DNA of 64,000 nt from Rubritepida flocculans DSM 14296 (GTDB lineage Bacteria > Pseudomonadota > Alphaproteobacteria > Acetobacterales > Acetobacteraceae), in NCBI RefSeq assembly GCF_000425365.1, contig NZ_AUDH01000005.1, positions 62,001 through 126,000 of the forward strand. The letters run 5' to 3'. Position 1 is the first letter of the stretch; each line of letters begins with the position of its first letter. Made by a program: the position numbers and the translations under genes. This document shows, piece by piece, positions 36,260-44,891 of the stretch. Below the pieces are notes generated by a model. It saw nothing but the letters and a program-made list of their open reading frames with translations, was not told the origin of the DNA and made no database searches.

Positions 36260-36930
36260 CCCCGCCGCGCGCCCTTCTCTTCGACTGGGACAACACGCTG
36301 GTGGACGGCTGGGCCGCGATCGAGGCCGGGCTCAACGCCGCCTTCGCCGCCTTCGGCAAGCCGCTCTGGAGCCGCGCCGAGGTGCTGGCCAATGTCCGCC
36401 TCTCGCTGCGCGAGAGCTTCCCCGAGCATTTCGGGGCGGAGTGGGAGCGCGCGCGCGACATCTTCACCGAGGCGGTGCGCGCCTCCCACCTCGCGGTGGT
36501 GCGCCCGCTGGCCGGCACGCCGGCGCTGCTCAAGGCGGCCGCGCCCTGGCCGCTCGGCGTCGTCTCCAACAAGCAGGGGCCGCTGCTGCGGCGCGAGGCC
36601 GAGCATCTGGGCATGGCCGCGGCCTTCGGCGTGCTGGTGGGCGCGGGCGATGCGGCGGCCGACAAGCCCGACGCCGCGCCGCTGGTCATGGCGCTGGCCG
36701 TGCTCGGCGTCGCGCCCGGGCGCGATGTCTGGTATGTGGGGGACACGGCGCTCGACATGCAGGCCGCCCGTGCGGCGGGCTGCACTGCCGTGCTGCTGGG
36801 CGATGCGGCGCATGACGGCGGGCTGGCCGCCTGCGCGCCCGATCTCGCCTTCGCGGACGGCCATGCGCTGGCCCGCCACCTTGCCATGCTGGACAAGCCG
36901 GCCGAGACGAAGGACAGTCTCCGCGGCTGA
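36256..36930 (+). CDS. HAD-family phosphatase (phosphoglycolate phosphatase-like)
   Basis: This 224-residue haloacid-dehalogenase-family hydrolase has the nucleophile motif [13 protein letters not shown], motif II in GVVSNKQG, a lysine in AADKPDAAP and motif [16 protein letters not shown]. The alpha-helical cap is of the Gph type. Phosphoglycolate or another small phosphoester is likely; the substrate is unknown. It is coupled to ntrX by a 4-base overlap and is an insertion in the usual ntrX-hfq arrangement. The hfq gene starts 49 bases later. Confidence 0.85.
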   Translation: MTPPRALLFDWDNTLVDGWAAIEAGLNAAFAAFGKPLWSRAEVLANVRLSLRESFPEHFGAEWERARDIFTEAVRASHLAVVRPLAGTPALLKAAAPWPLGVVSNKQGPLLRREAEHLGMAAAFGVLVGAGDAAADKPDAAPLVMALAVLGVAPGRDVWYVGDTALDMQAARAAGCTAVLLGDAAHDGGLAACAPDLAFADGHALARHLAMLDKPAETKDSLRG

Positions 36931-36979
36931 GCCGCCCGCAGGCGCCGCGCAAGAAGACCAAGAGAGGAAGGAGGCCTGG

Positions 36980-37297
36980 ATGGCCGAAAAGTCGCAGAAC
37001 GTGCAGGACGTGTTCCTGAACCACGTCCGCAAGAGCAAGACGCCCGTCACCGTGTTCCTGGTCAATGGCGTGAAGCTTCAGGGCATCATCACCTGGTTCG
37101 ACAACTTCTCCGTGCTGCTGCGCCGGGACGGGCACACCCAGCTCGTGTACAAGCACGCGATCAGCACGGTGATGCCGGGCGCGCCCATCATGCTGTTCGA
37201 CCCGGCGGCGGCCGGGCAGGCGGCGGCCCAGAGCGCCCCGGTGCGCGAGACGACACTGACCATGAACCGGGAGCCCGCTTCTGCCCGCGACGACTGA
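36980..37297 (+). CDS. hfq: RNA chaperone Hfq
   Basis: Hfq is a hexameric Sm-like protein that pairs small RNAs with mRNAs. The 105-residue protein has the Sm1 region [29 protein letters not shown] and the Sm2 signature [10 protein letters not shown]. The C-terminal tail of about 28 residues is low-complexity and slightly longer than in many alphaproteobacteria. A strong ribosome site AGGAAGGAGG precedes the ATG. It overlaps the probable start of hflX and could serve the small-RNA candidate near 27.5 kb. Confidence 0.97.
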   Translation: MAEKSQNVQDVFLNHVRKSKTPVTVFLVNGVKLQGIITWFDNFSVLLRRDGHTQLVYKHAISTVMPGAPIMLFDPAAAGQAAAQSAPVRETTLTMNREPASARDD

Positions 37298-38609
37298 GAC
37301 CACCGCCGCGCCCCCGGCGCGCTGCGCCGTCATCCTTCCCTATGAGCGCCCCGCGCGCGGCAATGTGGCCGAGTTCGGGCCGCAGGGCGCCGCCTCCCGC
37401 GCGGCCGAGGCGCGGCTGGCCGAGGCGGTGGGCCTCGCCGCCTCCATCGGCGTCACCATCGTCCATCAGGCGATCCATCCGCTGCGCGCCCGCCGCCCCT
37501 CCACCCTGCTCGGGGAAGGGCAGGTGGAGATGGTCCGCCAGGCGCTGGTGGAGCAGCAGGCCGGCCTCGTGGTGGTGGACGCGGCGCTCACCCCCGTGCA
37601 GCAGCGCAACCTGGAGCGCGCCTGGGGCGTGAAGGTCATCGACCGCACCGGGCTGATCCTCGAAATCTTCGGCGAGCGCGCGCGCACGCGGGAAGGTGCG
37701 CTGCAGGTGGAGCTCGCGCATCTCGAATACCAGCGCACGCGGCTCGTGCGCTCCTGGACGCATCTCGAGCGCCAGCGCGGCGGCTTCGGCTTCCTCGGCG
37801 GCCCGGGCGAGAGCCAGATCGAGCTCGACCGCCGGCTGATCGGCGAGCGCATCGTCCGGCTGAAGAAGGAGCTGGAGCAGGTGCGCCGCACGCGCAGCCT
37901 GCACCGCCGCGCGCGCGAGCGCGTGCCCTATCCGGTCATCGCGCTGGTGGGCTACACGAACGCGGGCAAGTCCACGCTGTTCAACGCGCTCACCGGCGCG
38001 GGCGTGCACGCGCAGGACCAGCTCTTCGCCACCCTCGACCCCACCATGCGGCAGATCACCCTGCCCTCGGGGCGGCAGGCCATCCTCTCCGACACGGTGG
38101 GCTTCATCAGCGAACTGCCCACCCAGCTCGTCGAGGCCTTCCGCGCGACGCTGGAGGAGGTCGCCGCGGCCGACATCATCCTGCATGTGCGCGATGTGGC
38201 GCACCCCGACAGCGCGGCGCAGAAGGCCGATGTGCAGGCGGTGCTGGACGGCATGGCCGAGGGGCCGGAGGCGAGCCTCGACCCCGGCTGGCGCGCGCGC
38301 TGCATCGAGGTGCTCAACAAGGCCGATCTGCTCGGCGGGCCGGAGGCCATCGCCGCCCGCTTTCCCGGCGCGCTCGCCGTCTCGGCGTTGACGGGGGAGG
38401 GGCTCGATGCGCTGCGCGCGGCGCTGGACGCGCGGCTGGGCGCGAACCTCGTCACCGAGAGCGTCGAGCTGCCCGCGAGCGACGGCGCGCGCATCGCCTG
38501 GCTCTACCGCCATGGCGAGGTGATCGGCCGCGAGGAGGCGGAGGGGCGCCTGCGCCTCACCGTCCGCCTCAGCCCGGCCGATCGGGCGCGCTTCGCGCAG
38601 CTCGCATGA
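37281..38609 (+). CDS. hflX: ribosome-associated GTPase HflX
   Basis: HflX splits stalled 70S ribosomes. It shows the N-terminal domain ([42 protein letters not shown]), the linker [14 protein letters not shown] and G-domain motifs [15 protein letters not shown] and NKADLL. The first ordinary start is GTG 37365, but that would remove a conserved strand (AVILPYE). The frame is open back to 37266, and a CTG at 37281 preceded by GGGAG at seven bases is the best upstream candidate. It overlaps the end of hfq. Length is 442 residues from CTG or 414 from GTG. Confidence 0.9.
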   Translation: MPATTETTAAPPARCAVILPYERPARGNVAEFGPQGAASRAAEARLAEAVGLAASIGVTIVHQAIHPLRARRPSTLLGEGQVEMVRQALVEQQAGLVVVDAALTPVQQRNLERAWGVKVIDRTGLILEIFGERARTREGALQVELAHLEYQRTRLVRSWTHLERQRGGFGFLGGPGESQIELDRRLIGERIVRLKKELEQVRRTRSLHRRARERVPYPVIALVGYTNAGKSTLFNALTGAGVHAQDQLFATLDPTMRQITLPSGRQAILSDTVGFISELPTQLVEAFRATLEEVAAADIILHVRDVAHPDSAAQKADVQAVLDGMAEGPEASLDPGWRARCIEVLNKADLLGGPEAIAARFPGALAVSALTGEGLDALRAALDARLGANLVTESVELPASDGARIAWLYRHGEVIGREEAEGRLRLTVRLSPADRARFAQLA

Positions 38610-39442
38610 GGTTCTCCGCGCGCGAGGCCGAGGAGGTGGCGGCGCTGCTGCGCGAGGCGGCGGCGCGCGAGGTGCTGCCCCGCTTCCGCCGCCTGGCGGC
38701 GGGCGATGTGCGCGCCAAATCCGGCCCACTCGACCTCGTGACCGAGGCCGATGAGGCGGCGGAGCGGCGCATCGCCGCCGGCCTCGCCGCGCGTTTCCCC
38801 GGCGCGCTGATCGTGGGCGAGGAGGCGGCCGCGGCCGAGCCCGCGCTGCTCGGCCGCCTCGCCGAGGCCCCGCTCGCCTTCGTGGTGGATCCGGTGGACG
38901 GCACGGCGAATTTCGCGGCCGGCGTGCCGCTCTTCGGCGTGATGGCGGCGGCCATCGTGCGGGGCGAGACGGTGGCCGGCTGGATCCATGATCCGCTGGG
39001 CGACGACACGCTGATCGGCCTGCGCGGGGAGGGGGCCTGGAGCCTCTCGCGCGAGGGGGCGCGGCATGATTGCCGCGTGGCCCCGCCCGCGCCGCTCGGG
39101 CGGATGGTGGGCGCGGTCTCCTGGGGCTTCATGCCGCCGGAGCGCAAGGCCGCGGTGCTGGCGCGCCTGCCCGCGCTGGGGGCTGCGCTGAACTTCCGCT
39201 GCGCCGCGCACGAGTATCGCCTTGCGGCCACGGGGGGCGCGCATCTGCTGATCTACAACCGGCTGATGCCCTGGGACCATGCGCCGGGCCAGCTCATCCA
39301 CGCCGAGGCGGGCGGGGCCTCGGCGCAGTTCGACGGGGCGGCCTATTCGCCGCTGCGCCACCAGGGCGGGCTGATCTGCGCGCCGGACGGCGCGAGCCTC
39401 GCGCTGGTCCGGCAGGAGATTCTGGGGCTTGGCGCGCCGTGA
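38606..39442 (+). CDS. inositol monophosphatase family protein
   Basis: The 278-residue magnesium-dependent phosphatase fold is marked by [20 protein letters not shown], the catalytic DPVDGTANF and the C-terminal metal site in [17 protein letters not shown]. The substrate may be inositol phosphate, histidinol phosphate or PAP; the sequence alone does not decide. It overlaps the hflX stop by four bases and is probably transcribed with it. A candidate promoter for citrate synthase begins at its stop codon. Confidence 0.87.
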   Translation: MRFSAREAEEVAALLREAAAREVLPRFRRLAAGDVRAKSGPLDLVTEADEAAERRIAAGLAARFPGALIVGEEAAAAEPALLGRLAEAPLAFVVDPVDGTANFAAGVPLFGVMAAAIVRGETVAGWIHDPLGDDTLIGLRGEGAWSLSREGARHDCRVAPPAPLGRMVGAVSWGFMPPERKAAVLARLPALGAALNFRCAAHEYRLAATGGAHLLIYNRLMPWDHAPGQLIHAEAGGASAQFDGAAYSPLRHQGGLICAPDGASLALVRQEILGLGAP

Positions 39443-39470
39443 TGGACAAGCGCGGCGTCTGCCCTATTCT
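39443..39470 (+). promoter_or_regulatory. candidate promoter of gltA
   Basis: TGGACA (39443-39448) and TATTCT (39465-39470) are spaced by 16 bases just after the preceding stop codon and 66 bases before the gltA start. They resemble a sigma-70 -35/-10 pair in a spacer otherwise of coding-like GC content. The call is tentative. Confidence 0.35.
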
Positions 39471-39536
39471 GCATCGCAACAGACGGCAGGCGGCCCGCGC
39501 CATGCCGCCCTCCCGCTTCGAGGAAGGCCGAGGATC

Positions 39537-40853
39537 ATGACCAGCAACGGCTCCATCACCATTTCCGTGGACGGTTCCAACCGCAGCGCCAGCTTCCCCC
39601 TGCTCTCGGGCAGCATGGGGCCGCAGGTGGTGGACATCCGCAAGCTCTACTCCACGCTCGGCCTCTTCACCTTCGACCCGGGCTATGGCGAGACCGCCTC
39701 CTGCGAGAGCAAGATCACCTACATCGACGGCGACGCGGGCGTGCTGATGTACCGCGGCTATCCGATCGAGCAGCTCGCGGAGAAGAGCGACTTCATCGAG
39801 GTCTGCTACCTGCTGATGAACGGCGAGCTGCCGAACGAGGCGCAGCTCGCCGAGTTCCGCAAGGGCGTGATCTACCACACCATGGTGCACGAGCAGATCC
39901 GCCGCTTCTTCGACGGCTTCCGCCGCGACGCGCACCCGATGGCGGTGATGTGCGGCGTGGTGGGCGCGCTCGCGGCCTTCTACCACGACAACATCGACAT
40001 CAACGACCCCCGCGCGCGGGAGATCGCGGCCTTTCGCCTGATCGCCAAGGTGCCGACCATCGCGGCCATGGCCTACAAGTACTCGCTCGGCCAGCCCTTC
40101 GTGTACCCGAAGAACGTGCTGACGAACGGCCCGCAGGGCTATGCGCGCAACTTCATCCACATGCTGAAGTCGGTGCCGGCCGAGGACTACGAGGTGCCCG
40201 ACGTGCTGGCCAAGGCGATGGACCGCATCCTGATCCTGCACGCGGACCACGAGCAGAACGCCTCGACCTCCACGGTGCGCCTCGCCGGCTCCACCGGCGC
40301 CAACCCCTTCGCCTGCATCGCGGCCGGCATCGCCGCCCTCTGGGGCCCCGCCCATGGCGGCGCCAACGAGGCGGTGCTGAAGATGCTCTCCGACATCGGC
40401 CACCCGAAGAACATCCCGGCCTTCATCGAGCAGGTGAAGGACAAGAACAACCACGCGAAGCTGATGGGCTTCGGCCACCGCGTGTACAAGAACTTCGACC
40501 CGCGCGCGAAGATCATGAAGGAGAGCTGCGACGAGGTGCTCGCCGCGCTCGGCGTGACGCACGAGCCGCTGCTCGACATCGCGCGCGAGCTCGAGCGCAT
40601 CGCGCTGACGGACGACTACTTCATCTCGCGCAAGCTGTATCCGAACGTGGATTTCTACTCGGGCATCATCCTCAAGGCGATGGAAATCCCGACCTCCATG
40701 TTCACCGCCATCTTCGCCGTGGCGCGCACCGTGGGCTGGGTCAGCCAGTGGAAGGAGATGGTGGAGGATCCCGCCCAGCGCATCGGCCGCCCGCGCCAGC
40801 TCTACACGGGCGCCGGCCGGCGGGACTACGTGCCGCTGGAGGCGCGCGGCTGA
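39537..40853 (+). CDS. gltA: citrate synthase (type II)
   Basis: This TCA-cycle enzyme condenses oxaloacetate with acetyl-CoA. The 438-residue length and N-terminal domain ([33 protein letters not shown], shown here only as landmark start [14 protein letters not shown]) are those of hexameric, NADH-regulated forms. The catalytic residues lie in [17 protein letters not shown] and DFYSGI. AGGAAGGCCGAGGATC precedes the ATG at 39537. Codon use is highly biased, as expected of a strongly expressed gene. Confidence 0.96.
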   Translation: MTSNGSITISVDGSNRSASFPLLSGSMGPQVVDIRKLYSTLGLFTFDPGYGETASCESKITYIDGDAGVLMYRGYPIEQLAEKSDFIEVCYLLMNGELPNEAQLAEFRKGVIYHTMVHEQIRRFFDGFRRDAHPMAVMCGVVGALAAFYHDNIDINDPRAREIAAFRLIAKVPTIAAMAYKYSLGQPFVYPKNVLTNGPQGYARNFIHMLKSVPAEDYEVPDVLAKAMDRILILHADHEQNASTSTVRLAGSTGANPFACIAAGIAALWGPAHGGANEAVLKMLSDIGHPKNIPAFIEQVKDKNNHAKLMGFGHRVYKNFDPRAKIMKESCDEVLAALGVTHEPLLDIARELERIALTDDYFISRKLYPNVDFYSGIILKAMEIPTSMFTAIFAVARTVGWVSQWKEMVEDPAQRIGRPRQLYTGAGRRDYVPLEARG

Positions 40854-40884
40854 GCGCGCGCCGCGCCATCGGGGAGGCTGCCGC

Positions 40885-41766
40885 GTGAGCGCGACGATCG
40901 AACCCGTCATCGGCATCATCGGGGGCTCGGGCCTCTACGACATCGACGGGCTGGAGGAGCGCGCCTGGAAGCGCGTCTTCACCCCCTGGGGCGAGCCTTC
41001 GGACGAGATCCTCACCGGCCGCCTTTCCGGGGTGCGCTGCGTGTTCCTGCCGCGCCACGGCAAGGGCCATCCGCTGCCGCCCTCGGCGCTGAACTACCGG
41101 GCGAACATCGACGCGCTGAAGCGCCTGGGCGTGACGGACGTGATCTCGCTCTCCGCCGTCGGCTCGCTGCGCGAGGAGCTGCCGCCCGGGCATTTCGTGA
41201 TCGTGGACCAGTTCATCGACCGCACCTTCGCGCGCGAGAAATCCTTCTTCGGGCCGGGCTGCGTGGCGCATGTCTCGGTCGCGCATCCCACCTGCCCGCG
41301 GCTCGGCGACGCGGTGGAGGCGGCGGGCGCGGAGCTGGATCTGCCGATGACGCGCGGCGGCACCTACCTCGTCATGGAGGGGCCGCAGTTCTCGACCAAG
41401 GCCGAGAGCGAGATGTACCGCGCCTGGGGCTGCCATGTGATCGGCATGACGAACATGCCCGAGGCGAAGCTCGCCCGCGAGGCGGAGCTCTGCTACGCGA
41501 GCGTGGCCATGGTCACGGACTATGACTGCTGGCACCCCGACCACGATCATGTGACGGTCGAGCAGGTGGTGAAGGTGCTGACCGGCAATGCCGAGAAGGC
41601 GCGCGCGCTGGTTCGGGCGCTGGTGCCGCGGATCGGGCGTCCGCGCGGGCCATGCCCGGCAGGCTGCGACCGCGCGCTCGACAATGCGCTGATCACCGCG
41701 CCCGAGAAGCGCGACCCCGCGCTGCTGGCCAAGCTCGACGCGGTGGCGGGGCGGGTTCTGCGGTAG
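40885..41766 (+). CDS. mtnP: S-methyl-5'-thioadenosine phosphorylase
   Basis: The 293-residue enzyme phosphorolyses methylthioadenosine, the by-product of polyamine synthesis, to adenine and methylthioribose-1-phosphate. Motifs are IGIIGGSGLYDIDG, LPRHGKGHPLPPS with the phosphate site, INYRANIDALK-like (NYRANIDALK), MEGPQFSTKAES and GMTNMPEAKLAREAE. The start is a GTG at 40885, after GGGGAGG. It lies just upstream of a serine tRNA gene. The GC-rich inverted repeat at 41772-41804 lacks a T-run. Confidence 0.94.
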   Translation: MSATIEPVIGIIGGSGLYDIDGLEERAWKRVFTPWGEPSDEILTGRLSGVRCVFLPRHGKGHPLPPSALNYRANIDALKRLGVTDVISLSAVGSLREELPPGHFVIVDQFIDRTFAREKSFFGPGCVAHVSVAHPTCPRLGDAVEAAGAELDLPMTRGGTYLVMEGPQFSTKAESEMYRAWGCHVIGMTNMPEAKLAREAELCYASVAMVTDYDCWHPDHDHVTVEQVVKVLTGNAEKARALVRALVPRIGRPRGPCPAGCDRALDNALITAPEKRDPALLAKLDAVAGRVLR

Positions 41767-41825
41767 CGCGGGGCCGGCGGTGGTCTTGCGCCTCCGCGCC
41801 GGCCTCGATAAACGCTGAGCGCCGC

Positions 41826-41915
41826 GGACAGGTGGCGGAGTGGTCGATCGCGTCGGTCTCGAAAACCGAAGTCGGTGCAAGCCGACCGTGGGTTCGAATC
41901 CCACCCTGTCCGCCA
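41826..41915 (+). tRNA. tRNA-Ser (anticodon CGA)
   Basis: A class II tRNA folds with acceptor GGACAGG/CCTGTCC, anticodon stem TCGGT/ACCGA and loop CTCGAAA (anticodon CGA). It has a long variable arm and T-arm GTGGG-TTCGAAT-CCCAC. Discriminator G and CCA are encoded, ending at 41915. It reads UCG codons. Its 3' end faces a patch of decayed foreign genes and a second serine tRNA in the opposite direction. Confidence 0.96.
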
Positions 41916-41934
41916 GTTCGCATCCGAGGCGTGT

Positions 41935-42593
41935 TCTTCGCCGGACCAGACACCGCGGAACCCGACCTTCTGCGGGCTGCTCGGCCAGGGCGAACTGAAC
42001 ATCGATGTCTTGGGCCGGAAGGCAGCAGCGGAACCCGCGGACTGGTTCGAGGCGCGCTGGACCGACAGATGGTGCCTCGACATCGCGGCGGATCTGATCG
42101 CGGTCCTCGAACAGAGCTGGGCCTGGGAACAGGCGATCCTTTCCCACCACATCTACCTCAAGATCGCTTATCGCCTGTCGCAGGAGGCACGAGAGGGCCT
42201 GGCGGAGTTCCGCCTTCCGCGTCAGTTCCACGGCAAGTTGTTCGCCTTCCAGTAGCAAGCCGTGCGTATCGCCGCACGGCACCTCTCGCGGCGCGGAGGC
42301 GTGCTGCTTGGCGACGTTGTCGGCCTCCGCAAAACGCTGGTGGCGACGGCGTTCGTCAAAACCTTGGAGGAGACGGAGGATCTCGAGACCCTCATCCTCT
42401 GCCCGCGAAACCTTGAACCCATGTGGCGGGACTGCCAGGACCGCTATGGCATCCGCGGCAAGGTGCTCTCCACGGGCCGCGTTGCCTCCGAGCTGCCGGA
42501 CCTTCGCCGCTGCCAGCTCGTCGTCATCGACGAGAGCCACAACGTCCGCAACCGCGCGGGAAAGACCTGGCGCTTGGTGCGGGACCACATCGG
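41935..42593 (+). pseudogene. remnant of a SNF2-type helicase
   Basis: One frame reads through GELNIDVLGRKAAAEPADW, WFEARWTDRWCLDIAADL, HIYLKIAYRLSQEAREGL and LFAFQ. It hits a TAG at 42253-42255, then continues with QAVRIAARHLSRRGGVLLGDVVGLRKT, LILCPRNLEPMW and the DEAH-like VVIDESHNVRNRAGK before similarity stops near 42593. This is the junction of a phospholipase D-like region and the first RecA domain of a SNF2-family helicase, cut at both ends. The Walker A reads GLRKT where GLGKT is expected. Codon use has fewer G/C third positions than the neighbours, consistent with foreign origin. Confidence 0.75.
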
Positions 42594-42605
42594 GCACACT
42601 GACAG

Positions 42606-42688
42606 CCGTCGCGCTCGGCCTGCCGCACCCAGTTCCAGATCGTCTGCGCCGTCGGCTCGCACTCCCGGGAAAGCTCCTCCGGCCTTCG
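42606..42688 (-). mobile_element. fragment of an IS3-family OrfA transposase
   Basis: On the complement, a 27-codon stretch reads RRPEELSRECEPTAQTIWNW followed by VRQAERD. This matches the region after the helix-turn-helix start of IS3-family OrfA (typical form PEELAREFEPSAQxIRNWV). A stop lies directly before it, and the fragment ends in unrelated sequence next to the helicase remnant. It is a truncated, non-functional insertion-sequence relic. Confidence 0.65.
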
Positions 42689-42705
42689 TCATGATCGAAC
42701 CAACG

Positions 42706-42759
42706 CTACCATCCGCCGCTGATTTCGACTCCCGAGAAGCCGGTGCGGCCGCTGGTATG
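42706..42759. repeat. 54-bp palindromic repeat, copy 2
   Basis: This is the opposite-orientation counterpart of the element at 5695-5748. The right 22 bases (42738-42759, AGCCGGTGCGGCCGCTGGTATG) match exactly. The central CCGCTGATTTCGACTCC (42716-42732) also matches. The left inverted-repeat arm has three mismatches, and the bases between (42733-42737) differ. It lies between the IS3 OrfA scrap and the second serine tRNA. Confidence 0.7.
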
Positions 42760-42785
42760 AAGAAGAGCGCGACGCACATGGGAAC

Positions 42786-42875
42786 TGGCGGGCAGGGTGG
42801 GATTCGAACCCACGGTGGGGTCGCCCCCACGGCGGTTTTCAAGACCGCTGCCTTAAACCGCTCGGCCACCTGCCC
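42786..42875 (-). tRNA. tRNA-Ser (anticodon TGA)
   Basis: On the complement the acceptor is GGGCAGG/CCTGCCC, the anticodon stem GCGGT/ACCGC and the loop CTTGAAA (anticodon TGA, reads UCA and related UCN codons). It has a long GC-rich variable arm, T-arm GTGGG-TTCGAAT-CCCAC, discriminator G and an encoded CCA. It is convergent with the tRNA-Ser(CGA) 870 bases away. The two share nearly identical 3' ends. Confidence 0.96.
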
Positions 42876-42982
42876 GCATCGCCCGGCACCCTGCTACGCG
42901 GCCACGCCCCGGGCAAGGCCCGCGCGCGGCGGGCAGGAGCCACACCGACCTGCGCGCCAGACGGCCCGCATGCCCGCCGCCC

Positions 42983-44863
42983 CTATTGGCCCGCCCCGCC
43001 GTGCAGGCGCAGCCCGGGCCGCAGCCGCGGCAGGAAATGCTCCACGAACCAGCGCTCATAGCCCATCTCGTGGGTGAAGGGCGCGCTCGCCTCGTCGTAA
43101 TAGTGCCCGCGCCCGCCCGGGCGGAAGAAGTCGAAGCCGAAGAGGCCCGCGGGCCGGCCGAGGATCAGCGAGGCCAGCACCACGCCGCGGAAACCCGTGG
43201 TCGCCCGCCCGTAGGAGAGCTCCGCGATCAGCCGCAGCAGCGAGGCGGGCAGGCCGGGCGGCAGCGGCCCCTCGACGTCGGGCGCCATCGCGTCGGTGCC
43301 CATGCTCGGCGTCGCGGCGTAGGCGGGATCGCGGCCGATCCGCTCCGCCAGCCGCGCCCTGTGCGCCGCGGCGAAGAGGATGAGATCCGTCCGGCGGCCC
43401 GCACCGGCCTCGAAGCCACGCAGCACCGGGTGATTGAACCGCAGCACGAGCGCATGCGCCTCGATGGCCTGGCCGGCCCCGCCGCCCGCCAGACATGGCG
43501 CATTGCCCACCAGCGCGACCGAGCGCGCGGCGCGGAGCCGCTCGATCCAGTCGAGGGCGGCGCGCGTCGGCGCGTGGCCGGCCGCCGCCGCCTCGGCGAG
43601 CTCGGCCAGCGCCGCCTCCCGCCGCGCGGCGATCGCCTCCTCGAGCGCCGACAGGTCCGGCGTCCGCCCCTCCGCCACGGCGCGCTGCGCGAGGTAGGAC
43701 AGGCGCGAGACCTCCCCGCCATGCCGCCCGTGGCGGGCCCAGTCCTCCTCGCGCGCCGCCGCATCGGGCGCGGCGCCGAGAAGGTCGAGCCGCAGCAGCT
43801 CGCGCGGATCGTCGAGCCCGCCCTTGGGCCAGATCTCCAGAAGGCGCAGCAGGGTTTCGCGCGCCGCGGCGAAGTCGCCCTCCCGGTTGAGGGTGAGCGC
43901 GAGGCAGCGCAGGGCGACGCGATGGGCCGGGAAATCCGCCAGAACCCGCCGGCAGGCCGCGCGCATCGCGCCGGGGTCGCGCCGGGCGAGGTCGAGGGCG
44001 GGCTGGCAGAAGGGCCCCTCCTCGGCGTGCAGCAGCCCCGCCAGCAGCGCCACACGGCCCTCGGCGTCGGCCGCGGCGAAGGCGCGCTCCCGCCCCGCAT
44101 GGCCGGAGGGGAGCCCGGCCGGCGGCGGCGGGGGCTGCGGCAGCGGGACGTGGCGGGCGATCAGCTCCGGCCGCGGGCGCGCCTCGAGCAGCGTGCGGAT
44201 CAGCTCGAAGCCGTCGCGGTCGTCCACATCGAGGCCGGTGATGCGCGGCAGCACGATGGGGTGGATGCGCCGGCCCATGAACAGCGCGCCGCGGCGGCGC
44301 CAGCCCTCATGGCGGAAGATTTCGAGGTTGAAGGGCTGATAGACCTTGGGGAACTCCGAGCGGCGCATCTTGGAGCGCGCCGGGTCCCAGCTCTCGAGCA
44401 GCGGCTCGAGCCAGCCCTCCTCGTTGATGCGGTGCAGCCGCGCATCGGCCTCGCTGACCAGCCGCACGGAATCCACCTCCGGGCGGTCGCGCAGCAGGGC
44501 GATGGCGGCGGTCACCGCCTCGGCGTCGCGGAAGGGGCAGGTGGGTTTCAGCCACACCCAGATGTCGGGCAGCGGAATGCCGTGGCGCGGCAGGGCGGCG
44601 TCGAGATCGGCGAGGATGTCCTCCTCCATCGCCGTGTCGCCGCTGGCCGCGGGCCCGCGCAGCCCCGGCGTCTCCGCCCCGTAGGCCCGGCCGATCGCCG
44701 CGTAGCGCGGGCTGTCGGTGGAGAGGAGGATGCGCTCCACCGGGATGCGGCGCGCGAAGGCCACCGAATAGGCCAGCATCGGATGGCCCGCGGCGGGGAG
44801 GATGTTCTTGTCCGGCAGGCCCTTGGAGCCGGAGCGGGCGGGGATCAGCGCATAGGCGCGCAT
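42983..44863 (-). CDS. acylneuraminate cytidylyltransferase fused to a GT29-like sialyltransferase
   Basis: Residues 1 to about 235 match NeuA-type CMP-nonulosonate synthetases: ALIPARSGSKGLPDKNI, LLSTDSPRYAAIG, VWLKPTCPFRDAEAV, LDVDDRDGFELIRTLL. A helical, TPR-like linker follows (about 265-430). From residue 447 the sequence resembles GT29: sialylmotif-L-like RSVALVGNAPCLAGGGAGQ continuing to VLRFNHP, motif-S-like ATTGFRGVVLASLILGRPAG with LFGFDFF, and the final HYYDE at 587-591. One protein could thus activate and transfer a sialic-acid-like sugar. No neuB/neuC is in the window, so the sugar is unknown. It lies 28 bases downstream of a lactamase-fold lipoprotein gene. Confidence 0.82.
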   Translation of the reverse strand: MRAYALIPARSGSKGLPDKNILPAAGHPMLAYSVAFARRIPVERILLSTDSPRYAAIGRAYGAETPGLRGPAASGDTAMEEDILADLDAALPRHGIPLPDIWVWLKPTCPFRDAEAVTAAIALLRDRPEVDSVRLVSEADARLHRINEEGWLEPLLESWDPARSKMRRSEFPKVYQPFNLEIFRHEGWRRRGALFMGRRIHPIVLPRITGLDVDDRDGFELIRTLLEARPRPELIARHVPLPQPPPPPAGLPSGHAGRERAFAAADAEGRVALLAGLLHAEEGPFCQPALDLARRDPGAMRAACRRVLADFPAHRVALRCLALTLNREGDFAAARETLLRLLEIWPKGGLDDPRELLRLDLLGAAPDAAAREEDWARHGRHGGEVSRLSYLAQRAVAEGRTPDLSALEEAIAARREAALAELAEAAAAGHAPTRAALDWIERLRAARSVALVGNAPCLAGGGAGQAIEAHALVLRFNHPVLRGFEAGAGRRTDLILFAAAHRARLAERIGRDPAYAATPSMGTDAMAPDVEGPLPPGLPASLLRLIAELSYGRATTGFRGVVLASLILGRPAGLFGFDFFRPGGRGHYYDEASAPFTHEMGYERWFVEHFLPRLRPGLRLHGGAGQ

Positions 44864-44891
44864 AGGCGTCTCCTCGATGGCGTGGGCGTCG

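Noticed and set aside
41772-41804. 8-bp GC inverted repeat after mtnP as a terminator
   Set aside because: The loop is 17 bases and no T-run follows. Such GC-only repeats arise often by chance here.
42444-42869. 141-codon minus-strand frame through the second tRNA-Ser
   Set aside because: Its N-terminus is the translated tRNA sequence and the rest runs through the repeat and transposase scrap in the wrong frame.
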